From assembly GCA_018818835.1 (NCBI GenBank), contig JAHIRD010000112.1, positions 52,022 through 116,021 on the forward strand: DNA of 64,000 bases. The letters are read 5' to 3'. Below, one piece after another: positions 25,743-35,530 of the stretch (its first letter is position 1; each line of letters opens with the position of its first letter). The translations under genes were made by a program, and so were the position numbers. Source of the DNA: Pseudomonadota bacterium. Its GTDB lineage: Bacteria > Desulfobacterota > Desulfobacteria > Desulfobacterales > Desulfolunaceae. Under the pieces are notes generated by a model that ran no database searches, had not been told where the DNA came from, and saw only the letters and a list, made by a program, of their open reading frames with translations.

Positions 25743-27870
25743 GATCTGTCTTTTCAATCTCATCCAATAACCGGTTTGCTGATTCCGTCACATTGGTTCC
25801 GGGACCGAATACAGCGACTGCACCGCATTTATAGAGAAAATCGTAATCCCCCGGAGGGATGACGCCCCCCACAACCACTTTGATATCATCGGCACCTGAC
25901 GATTTTAGCTTCCCGATCAGATCGGGTACAAGCACCTTGTGACCCGCCGCAAGACTGGAAACTCCCACAACGTGAACATCGTTTTCAATGGCCATTTTTG
26001 CAGCCTCATCAGGGGTCTGGAACATGGGGCTGATATCCACATCAAAACCGAAATCTGCGTAGGCTGTTGCGATGACCTTAATGCCCCGGTCATGACCGTC
26101 CTGGCCCATTTTAACAAGAAGAATTCTGGGCCGTCTGCCGTGGTTGGACAAAAAATTGTCGGTGCGTTTACGAAGATCTGTGATGGTATCGGAATTGTCA
26201 AATTCAGCGGCATAAACACCTGAAATACATCGTGTCGTCGCCACATACCGACCAAAGACGTTTTCAATGGCATCGGAAATCTCACCCACAGTGGCCCTTT
26301 CACGAACCGCAGCAATGGATGCTTCCAAAAGATTCCCGTCAGTTTCAGCAGCCCGGGTCAACGCATCAAGGCATTGTTTCACCTTATCATTATTCCGTGT
26401 TTCCTTGATTTTTTTCAACCGTGCGATCTGTTCATCTCGAACGGTGGATGAGACCTCAAGGACGTCCAGGTGTGTATTGTCGGTTATCTTGTATTTGTTC
26501 ACCCCCACAATCACGTCTTTGCCCATATCGATCCGTGCCTGACGCCTGGCTGCAGATTCTTCAATCCTCATTTTTGGCATACCGGATTCAATGGCCTTGG
26601 CCATGCCTCCCAGCCCTTCGACTTCGTTGAGGATTTTTCTGACCTCCGTAATAATTCCGTTGGTCAGGGACTCCACATAATACGAGCCTCCCAGGGGATC
26701 CACCACATGGCAGACCTGGGACTCTTCCTGGACAATGATTTGGGTATTCCTGGCAATCCGTGAGGATAATTCCGTGGGAAGACCCACGGCTTCATCAAAG
26801 GAATTGGTGTGAAGGGACTGGGTTCCGCCCAGAACGGCGGACATGCATTCCAAGGTGGTTCGGATAATATTGTTGTAGGGATCCTGCTCTGTCAGACTCC
26901 AGCCCGATGTCTGGCAATGGGTTCGAAGCATACGTGACGTGGGGTTCTTGGGGTTGAACTGATCGATTATCTCATTCCATAAAAAGCGGGCTGCCCTGAG
27001 CATGGCAATGTCCATAAAAAAATTCATGCCTATGCCAAAGAAAAAAGAAAGCCGGGGAGCAAATGCGTCGATGTCCTGGCCCGCAGCAAGGGCTGCCTTG
27101 ACATACTCAAGGCCGTCAGCCAGGGTAAATGCGGTCTGGAGAACCGAATTGGCTCCGGCTTCCATCATGTGATAGCCGCTGATGCTCACTGTATTGTATT
27201 TGGGCATATGTTTGGAGCAATATCCGATGATATCCGACACAATCCTCATGGATGGAACCGGAGGATATATATAGGTATTTCGGGTCAAATATTCTTTAAG
27301 AATATCGTTCTGAATGGTTCCGGTGAGTTTTTCCTGGGACACGCCCTGCTCTTCTGCTGCCACGATATATCCGGCCAGAATCGGGAGTACCGCCCCGTTC
27401 ATGGTCATGGATACCGACATCTCATCCAGGGGAATCTGGTCAAAAAGTATTTTCATGTCTTCCACCGAGTCCACAGCAACACCTGCTTTCCCAACATCCC
27501 CCACCACCCTGGGATGATCCGAATCATATCCCCGGTGTGTGGCAAGGTCAAAGGCAACCGAAAGTCCCTTCTGGCCTGCGGCAAGATTTTTACGATAAAA
27601 TTCATTGGATTTTTTGGCTGTTGAAAATCCGGCATACTGCCTGACGGTCCAGGGCCGTCCCGCATACATGGTGGCTTTGGGACCCCGAACATAGGGCGCT
27701 GAACCCGGAAGCGTGTTGACACATTCAAGGCCCTCAATATCTTCGGCCGTGTACAAGGGTTTGACCGTGATGCCCTCGGGTGTGTCCCAATCAAGATCAG
27801 ACAGGGGTTTGCCCCTTAGCTCTTTTTCAGCACGTGCGGTCCATTTTCCTTTTAAGGGATGTTCAGCCAT
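25729..27870 (-). CDS. Methylmalonyl-CoA mutase, single-chain (alpha-type) subunit
   Basis: 713 aa. Interconverts succinyl-CoA and (R)-methylmalonyl-CoA using adenosylcobalamin. N-terminal TIM-barrel catalytic domain: [24 protein letters not shown] (CoA-binding opening), [25 protein letters not shown], and [13 protein letters not shown]-terminal B12 domain from about 585, with the DGHDRG motif (His593 as lower cobalt ligand) and [19 protein letters not shown]. Complete and active by motif. GGAGAAACC precedes the ATG. meaB follows with overlap; the epimerase gene lies upstream (27980-28390), 109 bases away. This set feeds propionyl-CoA into or out of succinyl-CoA. Confidence 0.96.
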   Translation of the reverse strand: MAEHPLKGKWTARAEKELRGKPLSDLDWDTPEGITVKPLYTAEDIEGLECVNTLPGSAPYVRGPKATMYAGRPWTVRQYAGFSTAKKSNEFYRKNLAAGQKGLSVAFDLATHRGYDSDHPRVVGDVGKAGVAVDSVEDMKILFDQIPLDEMSVSMTMNGAVLPILAGYIVAAEEQGVSQEKLTGTIQNDILKEYLTRNTYIYPPVPSMRIVSDIIGYCSKHMPKYNTVSISGYHMMEAGANSVLQTAFTLADGLEYVKAALAAGQDIDAFAPRLSFFFGIGMNFFMDIAMLRAARFLWNEIIDQFNPKNPTSRMLRTHCQTSGWSLTEQDPYNNIIRTTLECMSAVLGGTQSLHTNSFDEAVGLPTELSSRIARNTQIIVQEESQVCHVVDPLGGSYYVESLTNGIITEVRKILNEVEGLGGMAKAIESGMPKMRIEESAARRQARIDMGKDVIVGVNKYKITDNTHLDVLEVSSTVRDEQIARLKKIKETRNNDKVKQCLDALTRAAETDGNLLEASIAAVRERATVGEISDAIENVFGRYVATTRCISGVYAAEFDNSDTITDLRKRTDNFLSNHGRRPRILLVKMGQDGHDRGIKVIATAYADFGFDVDISPMFQTPDEAAKMAIENDVHVVGVSSLAAGHKVLVPDLIGKLKSSGADDIKVVVGGVIPPGDYDFLYKCGAVAVFGPGTNVTESANRLLDEIEKTDHAAG

Positions 27871-27979
27871 GGGTTTCTCCTTTTTTATGAATCAAGCATG
27901 AAACAGAATCATGCGTCATCGTAAACATGATGGTATTTTTTTTTATATGCGTCGGGAATGAAAAAATTAAAGCAAAAAA

Positions 27980-28390
27980 TCAGTCACCCTCACGTTCACA
28001 CAGTTCAACGAGAACACCATGGGTTGCCTTGGGATGAAGAAATGCAATCCGAGCACCTCCGGCCCCGATGCGGGGAACCTGATCAATCAGTTTAATGCCT
28101 TTTTCCTTAAGTTCAAGCAGGCATTCATCAATATTTTCAACTCGAAAAGCAATATGCTGCATTCCTTCGCCTTTTTTTTCAATATATTTCGCAACAGGTC
28201 CTTCGGGTGACGTGGATTCCAGCAACTCGACTTCACTGTCTCCCACCGGAAGAAAGGCCGTGGTCACCTTCTGTTCTTCAACGGTTTCTTGCCCGGTGAT
28301 CCCAAGGCCAAGGACATCCGACCAGAAATTCGCACTTGTATCAATGCTGATTACTGCAATGCCGATATGGTCAATCTTAAGTATTTTCAT
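27980..28390 (-). CDS. mce: Methylmalonyl-CoA epimerase
   Basis: 136 aa, vicinal-oxygen-chelate fold. It converts (S)- to (R)-methylmalonyl-CoA. Metal ligands expected from the family: His in KIDHIGIAV (residue 7), Glu in VELLESTSP, His in GMQHIAFRV, and Glu in GVLVELCE. The ATG at 28390, with GAGAGG upstream, gives the family's usual length; frame extends further upstream without merit. Same strand as and directly ahead of the mutase and meaB genes. Confidence 0.95.
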   Translation of the reverse strand: MKILKIDHIGIAVISIDTSANFWSDVLGLGITGQETVEEQKVTTAFLPVGDSEVELLESTSPEGPVAKYIEKKGEGMQHIAFRVENIDECLLELKEKGIKLIDQVPRIGAGGARIAFLHPKATHGVLVELCEREGD

Positions 28391-28803
28391 GGTTCCTCTC
28401 ATGGGTGTATGAATCCAACGAATATAAAAATTGATGTTACGCAACAATTCTGAACGAGCGCTCAGTCAGATAGGTCGTAACATGGCATGGTTTTTTTTGT
28501 CAAGCATATTTCGTGTTTGCCAAGGCTATAACGGGACAGGCAAACAGGTATTATTTTATTCGGTATTCATGGGGGACTTACGTTAACAACAAATTTACCA
28601 CGAAGAACTCAGCGGGGCAAAGCCACAACCAAAAAGCCTCTGTGAGAAAAATTTATGAGCATGTCCTATATCCGTTCACATATCCAATTGCATCGCATTT
28701 TATGAGGAGTCGGTCAATCTGGAGATGACCCTTAAAAATCTGCCTGCCTCAACTGGGCGTATGATATTAGTTTAAGCGTTTCCATAACTTGATATTGATT
28801 TTC
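28391..28803. other. Intergenic stretch without recognised gene
   Basis: 413 bases between the epimerase start and a small ORF. AT-rich, with an A/T run near 28490. A 71-codon plus frame (28513-28728) lacks a ribosome site and protein-like pattern, and I do not call it. I see no hairpin that stands out. Confidence 0.4.
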
Positions 28804-28947
28804 ATGGAGGGGCCTGATAAAAAAGACGACTTGCTTTATTTTGCCCGTTATCATCCATACATGCAAAAAACGACAAAAGATATGGCATACCATATCCTAA
28901 GAAAGGGCTATTCCTTATCCCAGGCCTGCTTTTTGTTTAAATTATGA
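28804..28947 (+). CDS. Possible small protein, 47 aa
   Basis: ATG at 28804 to TGA at 28947. The peptide begins MEGPDKKDDLLYFARYHPY and ends LRKGYSLSQACFLFKL. The second half (DMAYHILRKGYSLSQACFLF) reads like a helix-turn-helix-style helix pair. No clear ribosome site upstream. It ends 27 bases before the YciO-type gene. Protein-like composition is the only support; it could be chance. Confidence 0.3.
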   Translation: MEGPDKKDDLLYFARYHPYMQKTTKDMAYHILRKGYSLSQACFLFKL

Positions 28948-28974
28948 TACTATTTTGAAAAAGAAAGGTTTGTT

Positions 28975-29580
28975 ATGTTTATCCCGATCAACCCTGAAAA
29001 CCCCCAGTCACGGCTGATTGACAAGGTGGTGGACTGTTTGAAAGACGGGGGAATTATAGCCTATCCCACGGACACCTACTACGGAATCGGCTGCGACATC
29101 ATGAATAAAAAAGCCATCGAAAAGGTCTACCAGATCAAAAAAAGAGATAAAACAAAACCTTTCAGCTTCATCTGCTCGGATCTGAAAAACATCAGCGATT
29201 ACGCCAAAGTGTCTAACTATGCATACCGGACAATGAAACGGTTTCTTCCGGGTCCATACACATTTATTCTTGAAGGTTCAAAACTGGTACCGAAAATCAT
29301 GCTCACCAAACGTAAAAGCGCGGGAATCAGGGTGCCTGACAATGCCATTTGCATCGCCATCATCCAGGCACTCGGTAATCCGGTGATTTCCACCACAGCG
29401 ACATATACAAATGACGAACCCATTCTGGATGCCTGGTTGATCAGTGAAACCTATCCGATCCAAATCGATATGGTCATTGATGGTGGGACAGTCCCCAACA
29501 AGCCATCCAGCGTGATTTCCCTGATCGACGATCAACCGGAGGTGCTCCGGGAAGGCGCTGGGGATGTCAGTTTTTTTTGA
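28975..29580 (+). CDS. YciO/YrdC/Sua5-family protein
   Basis: 201 aa. A YrdC-fold protein: GGIIAYPTDTYYGIGCDIMNKKAIEKVYQIKKRDKTKPFSFICSD (nucleotide/threonine-binding opening with the KRxxxKP segment), FLPGPYTFIL, RKSAGIRVPDN, and PVISTTA. True TsaC/Sua5 makes threonylcarbamoyl-AMP for tRNA t6A. Length and start match the YciO subgroup, whose role is less sure. It has an AAAGG site upstream. Convergent with sppA, 8 bases apart. Confidence 0.88.
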   Translation: MFIPINPENPQSRLIDKVVDCLKDGGIIAYPTDTYYGIGCDIMNKKAIEKVYQIKKRDKTKPFSFICSDLKNISDYAKVSNYAYRTMKRFLPGPYTFILEGSKLVPKIMLTKRKSAGIRVPDNAICIAIIQALGNPVISTTATYTNDEPILDAWLISETYPIQIDMVIDGGTVPNKPSSVISLIDDQPEVLREGAGDVSFF

Positions 29581-29588
29581 ATAGCCAG

Positions 29589-30482
29589 TTATTGGCCGGG
29601 ATTGAAAATATACCCACCACTTAATTTTGAATCAATAAAATACTTTCCAAGTTCATCCATGGTGGACTCGGTCACATATTCCATAATAGACAGTTTGGGC
29701 TTGGGAGGATAGATCACCGAAATTTCACCCTCAATGCCTGCAAGTTCACCGGCCCATTCAACGGCGTCTTCAAAGTTCCCCAATCGATCGACCAAACCAA
29801 GGGTCATGGCTTCATTTCCGGTATATATCCGTCCGTCAGCCAGTTTTTTCACGATTGCATATTCCATATTACGGCCCTTGGAAACATCATGGACAAATTG
29901 TTCATGGATTTTATTCACAAAATCCTGCAAAAAGACTTTTTCATCCTCACGCATCTCTCGGACCGGGGATCCGGTATCCTTAAAGGCACCACTTTTGATA
30001 ACCACGGGAACCAAACCGATTTTATCAAAAATATCCTTGAAATTGGTATAGCCCATGATCACACCGATGCTGCCCGTGATGGTGCCGGGATTGGCCATGA
30101 TTCCTTCAGTGGCAGAAGCCGCATAATAACCACCGGATGCAGCCAAGGCTCCCATGGATGCAATCACGTGTTTTTTCGCCCTGACTTTTTCAATGGCCCT
30201 GAAAATTTCCTGGGAAGGGCCAACACCGCCCCCGGGAGAATCGATCCTCACCACAATGGCTTTGATACTGTCGTCTTCACGAAAACTCTTAAGATTGTCA
30301 AGGATGGTTTTCGATTCGATAATCGCACCATTAATTTCGATGACGCCAACCTTTTCTCCGGATTGTTTTTCAACGCTTCCGATATTTTCTGAAACGATCA
30401 GAGACAGAACAATGGATGATCCAGCCACAATCCCGGTAAACACAAGAATAAAAAACAAAAAAGGATGTCTGCGCGAAAACAT
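29589..30482 (-). CDS. sppA: Signal peptide peptidase SppA (short type)
   Basis: 297 aa. Membrane-anchored (TM about 7-30) serine protease facing the periplasm, degrading cleaved signal peptides. The Ser/Lys dyad is in place: Ser116 in GALAASGGYYAA and Lys168 in KSGAFKDTGSP, 52 residues apart as in the family. Also RIDSPGGGVGPSQEI and GTITGSIGVIMGY. Length matches the single-domain (B. subtilis-type) form. Lies downstream of rpsA on the same strand, separated by a terminator. Confidence 0.95.
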   Translation of the reverse strand: MFSRRHPFLFFILVFTGIVAGSSIVLSLIVSENIGSVEKQSGEKVGVIEINGAIIESKTILDNLKSFREDDSIKAIVVRIDSPGGGVGPSQEIFRAIEKVRAKKHVIASMGALAASGGYYAASATEGIMANPGTITGSIGVIMGYTNFKDIFDKIGLVPVVIKSGAFKDTGSPVREMREDEKVFLQDFVNKIHEQFVHDVSKGRNMEYAIVKKLADGRIYTGNEAMTLGLVDRLGNFEDAVEWAGELAGIEGEISVIYPPKPKLSIMEYVTESTMDELGKYFIDSKLSGGYIFNPGQ

Positions 30483-30557
30483 GAATATTTTTCCTTATTA
30501 TGCCAAATCATGGCACATGGTTCATGGTATTTAAATCGTATTCATTAAAATGAAATA

Positions 30558-30583
30558 GCCCCGAAGGAAAAATCCTCCGGGGC
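30558..30583 (-). terminator. Terminator after rpsA
   Basis: Read on the minus strand, GCCCCGGAGG, loop ATTTTT, CCTTCGGGGC pairs fully (one G-U) and is followed by TATTTCATTTT. It lies 62 bases after the rpsA stop and 76 before the sppA start. Confidence 0.75.
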
Positions 30584-30644
30584 ATATCACACATTATCAG
30601 ATTCTCATTGTCACAGCCAGGGAATGGTTCTCCCGGATCATGAA

Positions 30645-32456
30645 TTAAATTGAATCATCATCGGATTCATCACCCGATCGTTTTTCATGTTCACTTTTCA
30701 ACTGGTCTTGAAGAATTTCTCCGAACACGGATGTGGCAGGTTTCATTTTACTGACATAATCCGTGAGAATCGCTTTGTCATCTTCCATTTCAAGCCGTTT
30801 GATGGACAGACCGATGCGTCGTTCATCGCTGTTGATGTTCATCACTTTGGCGGTGAGGGATTCGCCTACATTGTAGGTTCCAACTGGAGTTTTGACTTTT
30901 TCCTTGCTAATTTCAGAGACATGCACAAGACCTTCAATGCCTTCTTCAAGTTCAACAAAAACACCGAAATCAGTCACATTGGTGATGGTCCCGTTTATTT
31001 CGGTTCCAACGGCATAGCGCTCAGCCACGCTTTTCCAAGGATCATCCTGTGTTTGTTTCACACCAAGAGAAAAACGTTCATTGCCCTTGTCAATATCAAG
31101 GACAACAGCCTGAACCAGATCACCCTTCTTATAAACTTCCGAAGGATGCTTGATCCGCTTGGTCCAGGAAATATCTGAAATATGAACCAGACCGTCGATC
31201 TCGTCATCAATACCGATAAAAAGACCAAAATCAGTGATGTTTTTGATTTTTCCTTCGATAATCGTTCCAATGGGATATTTTTCGCTAATCACTTCCCAAG
31301 GATTCTGGGCCACTTGCTTCATACCAAGAGAAATCCTTCGGCTTTCAGGCTTGATATCAAGAACAATGGCTTCGATAACTTCACCGGCGGAGATAACTTT
31401 GGAAGGATGACGGATCTTTCGTGTCCAGGACATTTCAGACACATGAACAAGTCCTTCGATGCCCTCTTCCAGTTCAACGAACACACCATAATCAGTAAGG
31501 CTGACAACCTTGCCCGTAACTTTGGATCCCACAGGATATTTCTGGGAAGCAATGGACCATGGGTCGTCAGACAGTTGTTTCATGCCCAGAGACACACGTT
31601 CTTTTTCAATGTCAAAGGAAAGAATTTTTACAGTGATGCTGTCGCCCACGGAAAACATTTCCGAGGGGTGTTTAACACGACCCCAGGAGATATCCGTGAT
31701 ATGAAGAAGACCGTCAACCCCGCCAAGATCCACGAACACACCATATTCGGTAATGTTCTTGACAATCCCTTCCATGACTTTACCTTCATGGATGTTTTCA
31801 AGGGTTGCTGAACGTACGCTTTCGCGTTCTTCTTCAAGAATAGCCCTTCGTGAAAGGACAATGTTGCTTCTCTTTCTGTTGTACTTAAGAACTTTGAAGG
31901 TAAAGGTCTGACCGACCATCTCGTCAAGGTTTCGAATGGGTCTGAGATCTGCCTGTGATCCGGGAAGAAAAGCGGGTATTCCCACATCCACGGAAAAACC
32001 ACCTTTAACACGGCTGGTGATAACACCTTCGACAGTTCCGTTGGCATCATGGATTTCTTTGATGCTTTCCCATACTTTGATTTTTGCGGCCTTGTCTTTG
32101 GAAAGAATGACCCGTTCTTCATCTTCGTCCCAGAGTTCAACCATGACCTCGACTTTGTCACCAATCTGAACATTGACTTCGCCGTTTTCATCTTTGAATT
32201 CATGGATTGAGATCTGACCTTCTGATTTGTAGCCCACATCAACGAGCACATGATCATTGTCAACCGCAATAATTCTTCCCTGGGCCAGTTCGCCTTCGGC
32301 AAACCGTTTGAAGCTTTCTTCATACATCTGAAGAAATTGATCCATGTTCTCGTCACCTACGGGAATAACGCGCCCGATGGGATCTCCGAACATGTCCACT
32401 TCTACGCTTCGTTTTTTCTTACCTTCAGTTTCTTCGATTTCAGTACTTACTACCAT
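30645..32456 (-). CDS. rpsA: 30S ribosomal protein S1
   Basis: 603 aa. Binds mRNA on the small subunit and helps initiation. Six S1 repeats can be seen from about residue 65, each with a G-x-V-x-x-[I/V]-x-[D/E]-[Y/F]-G-[V/A]-F-V core (e.g. GIVKNITEYGVFVDLGGVDGLLH, GKVVSLTDYGVFVELEEGIEGLVH, GKIKNITDFGLFIGI, GTITNVTDFGVFVELEEGIEG), plus the two N-terminal diverged ones. Start at the ATG 32456, with GGGGGC 6-9 bases ahead; an upstream in-frame ATG (32489) lacks support. Long N-terminal acidic/lysine stretch. Same strand as and 98 bases after cmk, the classic cmk-rpsA order. Confidence 0.95.
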   Translation of the reverse strand: MVVSTEIEETEGKKKRSVEVDMFGDPIGRVIPVGDENMDQFLQMYEESFKRFAEGELAQGRIIAVDNDHVLVDVGYKSEGQISIHEFKDENGEVNVQIGDKVEVMVELWDEDEERVILSKDKAAKIKVWESIKEIHDANGTVEGVITSRVKGGFSVDVGIPAFLPGSQADLRPIRNLDEMVGQTFTFKVLKYNRKRSNIVLSRRAILEEERESVRSATLENIHEGKVMEGIVKNITEYGVFVDLGGVDGLLHITDISWGRVKHPSEMFSVGDSITVKILSFDIEKERVSLGMKQLSDDPWSIASQKYPVGSKVTGKVVSLTDYGVFVELEEGIEGLVHVSEMSWTRKIRHPSKVISAGEVIEAIVLDIKPESRRISLGMKQVAQNPWEVISEKYPIGTIIEGKIKNITDFGLFIGIDDEIDGLVHISDISWTKRIKHPSEVYKKGDLVQAVVLDIDKGNERFSLGVKQTQDDPWKSVAERYAVGTEINGTITNVTDFGVFVELEEGIEGLVHVSEISKEKVKTPVGTYNVGESLTAKVMNINSDERRIGLSIKRLEMEDDKAILTDYVSKMKPATSVFGEILQDQLKSEHEKRSGDESDDDSI

Positions 32457-32554
32457 TAATAAGCCCCCTAATAAATTTATTTTATACACTCGTCTTTTGG
32501 AAGAATGTATAATTTTGCATAACTATCAGTTTAAGCTTAAAAAAACAATATTTT

Positions 32555-33226
32555 TTATTCGGAAATTTTACTTTTTATATGATTCATCATTGTCTGGATA
32601 ACATCATCAACCTGAATGGGTGTGGCATCAATTTTAACAGCATCATCCGCAGGCTTCAATGGCGCCAGGGCACGGGAACTATCGTTTTCATCACGCTTTC
32701 TCAAATCTGTTTCCACCTGCTCCAGGGTGACTGCTTTGGAGTCTTTCAGTTCAAGATATCGCCTGTAAGCACGAACCTCAGGAGAGGCATCCAGGTAGAA
32801 TTTCATTTCAGCCTCAGGGAAAACCACGGTACCCATGTCACGGCCTTCGAAGACCACTCCTTTTTCCATGGCCAGCTTCCGTTGAAGCCCTAAAAGATAG
32901 GCCCGAACCACAGGACGAGCAGAAACTGCCGACGCCATCATGGACATGGCCGGAGTCCTTATGTCTTCTGAAATATCATGCCCCCCGGAAAGAAGGCGCA
33001 AACCCTGTTCAGACAGCACAAGCTTCAGATCAAGTTTTTCGCAGAGTGTCTTAAGGCCCTCGTCATCATCGGCATGAATACCTGCAGCATTGGCCTCAAA
33101 GGCCACCCCCCGGTACAGTGCGCCTGTATCCACATAGCGGTATCCCAGTGCCTTTGCAAGACGTTTGCTGACAGTGGTTTTACCGGCCCCGGCAGGGCCG
33201 TCAATGGTCACAACGATGCTTTTCAT
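32555..33226 (-). CDS. cmk: Cytidylate kinase
   Basis: 223 aa. Phosphorylates CMP/dCMP with ATP. P-loop DGPAGAGKTTVSKRLA (9-24), RYVDTGALYRGVAF (CMP-binding), VFEGRDMGTVVFPEA and FYLDASPEVRAYRR. Complete. The ATG overlaps the hisC stop (ATGA), so the two are coupled. rpsA follows. Confidence 0.95.
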   Translation of the reverse strand: MKSIVVTIDGPAGAGKTTVSKRLAKALGYRYVDTGALYRGVAFEANAAGIHADDDEGLKTLCEKLDLKLVLSEQGLRLLSGGHDISEDIRTPAMSMMASAVSARPVVRAYLLGLQRKLAMEKGVVFEGRDMGTVVFPEAEMKFYLDASPEVRAYRRYLELKDSKAVTLEQVETDLRKRDENDSSRALAPLKPADDAVKIDATPIQVDDVIQTMMNHIKSKISE

Positions 33227-34326
33227 AGACTCACCACCTTTTTAAAAGCCATTATAAAACGCTTATTTTCTTCGATAAGCCCAACTGTGACCCGAATATA
33301 TTCCGGAAAACCGTATGAGGTCATGGATCGAACGATCACGCCTTCCCTGAGCAACCGCTCGAACACCTCGTCAGCTGACATCTTTACATCTATCAGAAAA
33401 AAATTGGACTGGGTTTTAAAATATGTCACCCCCATCCCATCAAGCTCACCATACAGATAATCAAGGCCGCGCTGGATCACAGCCAGGCTTTTTTCCAGGT
33501 AGTCTTCGTCATCCAGAGCAGCAAGGGCTCCAGCCTGGGCAATGCTGTTCACGTTAAACGGCATTCTCACCCGGTTCAAAACCTGGGCGATATCCCGGTC
33601 CATGATACCGTAGCCCACACGCAGACCCGCAAGACCATATGCTTTGGAAAATGTTCGCAATACCACCACCGGACGACCCTGATCAATATAATCCTGACCA
33701 AACAGGCCGTTTTCATCCCTTGCAAATTCGATATAGGCTTCATCGATCACCAGCAGGATATCTTTGGGCACCTTGGAGCAAAACGAATCAAAGTCATCTT
33801 TGCGGATCACGGTTCCCGTGGGATTGTTGGGGTTAGTCAAAAAAATCATCCGCGTCTTTGGATTGATCATCCGTACAATACCGTCAAGGTCAATGGAAAA
33901 GGATTTTTCAGGACCGGACAAGGGCACAAACACCGATTCAGCTCCAGCGGAATTCACCATGATTTCATACATGAGAAACGAAGGAAGGGGCATCAGCGCC
34001 TGGTCTCCCGGAGTTAGAAATGCACGGGTCAGAAGTCCTATGATATCATCGGATCCATTTCCAAGAACAATATTTTCCGGTTTTACATGATTTTTCGTTG
34101 CAAGCTTTTGTGTCAGGTAGAATCCACTTCCGTCCGGATATCTATGCGCATTCTTCAAGGCGTTTTTCATGGCTTCAAGGGCACTTTCAGGGGGGCCCTG
34201 GGGATTTTCGTTGGATGCCAGTTTAATGGAATCTTTGATCCCGTATTCCCGTTCGAGCTCCTCAATGGGCTTGCCGGGTTTATAAGGTTTCAATTTCAGG
34301 ATATAATCGGGTACGTTGATCTTCAT
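33223..34326 (-). CDS. hisC: Histidinol-phosphate aminotransferase
   Basis: 367 aa. PLP enzyme of histidine biosynthesis. Motifs: LASNENPQGPPESALEAM, YPDGSGFYLTQKLA, VLGNGSDDIIGLL, FLTNPNNPTGTVI, VIDEAYIEF and the PLP-lysine site VLRTFSKAYGLAGLRVGYGI. Start at ATG 34326 with AGGGGA about 9 bases upstream. Longer frame to 34422 has no ribosome site. Unusual partner: directly coupled to cmk rather than to other his genes. Confidence 0.95.
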   Translation of the reverse strand: MKINVPDYILKLKPYKPGKPIEELEREYGIKDSIKLASNENPQGPPESALEAMKNALKNAHRYPDGSGFYLTQKLATKNHVKPENIVLGNGSDDIIGLLTRAFLTPGDQALMPLPSFLMYEIMVNSAGAESVFVPLSGPEKSFSIDLDGIVRMINPKTRMIFLTNPNNPTGTVIRKDDFDSFCSKVPKDILLVIDEAYIEFARDENGLFGQDYIDQGRPVVVLRTFSKAYGLAGLRVGYGIMDRDIAQVLNRVRMPFNVNSIAQAGALAALDDEDYLEKSLAVIQRGLDYLYGELDGMGVTYFKTQSNFFLIDVKMSADEVFERLLREGVIVRSMTSYGFPEYIRVTVGLIEENKRFIMAFKKVVSL

Positions 34327-34522
34327 GATTGGGCTTTCCCCTCTATGGTTTTGTGCTTGGAATCGTTTTGCCTTGTATCCACGTGGTTGCAATATTCCAC
34401 CCCTTGATACGTTTTCAATCAATACATGTGAAACGAGCCCTTTTTACACTAAAATGAAAGACGGTACAAATTCTTTTCGGTGTCTCATGAAATCATCCCA
34501 TATAATAACTTATGGCTGGGGA

Positions 34523-35356
34523 TCAATACCAAGGCCTGACCGGAAACTGTGACACAATAATCTTGTTTTCAACGGCGGTGACTCCGTCAACGTTTCTGAC
34601 GTGTTTGAGAACGGCTTTATTTTCAGCTTCGGTGGAAAGGTAGCCTGATAAAACAACAAGGCCGTCATAATTGGCAGACACCTTGACATAATTCGAGTCT
34701 TTCATCTCCTTCATCAGAACAATCTCAATTCTTTTTTCAAGGGATTGTATCTGATAAGTATGGATATCCTCCGGGGTCAGGGGGTATTGTTTTTCAAGCC
34801 GTCTTAATTCATCCACCAGAAAGGCCACCACCCGGTCCATGGGAAACCGGTCTGAATCGATCACAAGATCATACCAGCTTAAGTCCCCGACTTTTTCACG
34901 GTATAGATAATTTATAAATTCCTCACGCTTCTGGTCCGATGTGCGGACATAGTCGCTTGCAATCTTTTTTTCAAGATTCATCCGGGTCATGACCCGTTCC
35001 ACACGCAAGTCAAATGGCGCAACAATTCGGGCATTGATCACATGGGTCTTTCCATGGAGGAGAAACTGCCCCCCTCGTCCCACAATGACACATTTATCCT
35101 TGCCCGCAGCATCATAAACCATGGATGCAAGCATATGACCATAGACAGACCGCTGATGAAAAATAAAATCAAAAAAACCGGGTTTACTTTCATTGGTGAT
35201 CACATCCATTTCCGACGAATAATCGCCTTTGAACCCTGATGACATATCATGAATTTTATGTTTGTCGATCAGAGAATAAGACAATGTGTCTGAAACAGCC
35301 TTTGCAATTTCATCACCCAGACTGCCCTCTTGTCTTGAAATCGTTAGTACAGCCAT
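34523..35356 (-). CDS. Cytidylate-kinase-like protein fused to a BON domain
   Basis: 277 aa. Residues 1-195 resemble the cytidylate-kinase-like family: VLTISRQEGSLGDEIAKAVSDTL (a P-loop-like start in which the usual GxxGxGK is SRQEGSLGDE), CVIVGRGGQFLLHG, INARIVAPFDLRVERVM and DLVIDSDRFPMDRVV. Residues about 205-270 are a BON domain (IEIVLMKEMKDSNYVKVSANYDGLVVLSGYLSTEAENKAVLKHVRNVDGVTAVENKI). BON domains usually sit in periplasmic or membrane-binding proteins, but no signal peptide is present here. GAGGAGG precedes the ATG. It may be cotranscribed with hisC (197 bases downstream). Confidence 0.8.
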   Translation of the reverse strand: MAVLTISRQEGSLGDEIAKAVSDTLSYSLIDKHKIHDMSSGFKGDYSSEMDVITNESKPGFFDFIFHQRSVYGHMLASMVYDAAGKDKCVIVGRGGQFLLHGKTHVINARIVAPFDLRVERVMTRMNLEKKIASDYVRTSDQKREEFINYLYREKVGDLSWYDLVIDSDRFPMDRVVAFLVDELRRLEKQYPLTPEDIHTYQIQSLEKRIEIVLMKEMKDSNYVKVSANYDGLVVLSGYLSTEAENKAVLKHVRNVDGVTAVENKIIVSQFPVRPWY

Positions 35357-35448
35357 ACGGCCTCCTCATGCGGTTGAATAATCGATAAAAATATGTCACA
35401 GTTTAGGAAACGAGAAAACGTATAAACATCTTACAATAGTGTTGGAAT

Positions 35449-35500
35449 AATCGAAATCGAAATCGCAATCGAAAAGAAAATGATACTTGGACACGAAAAT
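35449..35500. repeat. ATCGAA tandem and sequence shared with 16059-16105
   Basis: ATCGAAATCGAAATCGCAATCGAAAA is a 6-base tandem (written here in two parts: ATCGAA x2, ATCGCA, ATCGAA). It is followed by GAAAATGATACTTGGACAC. The second part is shared with the sequence in front of the MazF gene's end at 16060-16105. A small dispersed repeat in front of the macrodomain gene. Confidence 0.5.
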
Positions 35501-35530
35501 CTTGATGAATTTACCATTAGGAGAGATACC

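Noticed and set aside
31628..32356. 242-codon minus-strand frame inside rpsA
   Set aside because: Same strand, other frame of a clear ribosomal protein S1; no motif.
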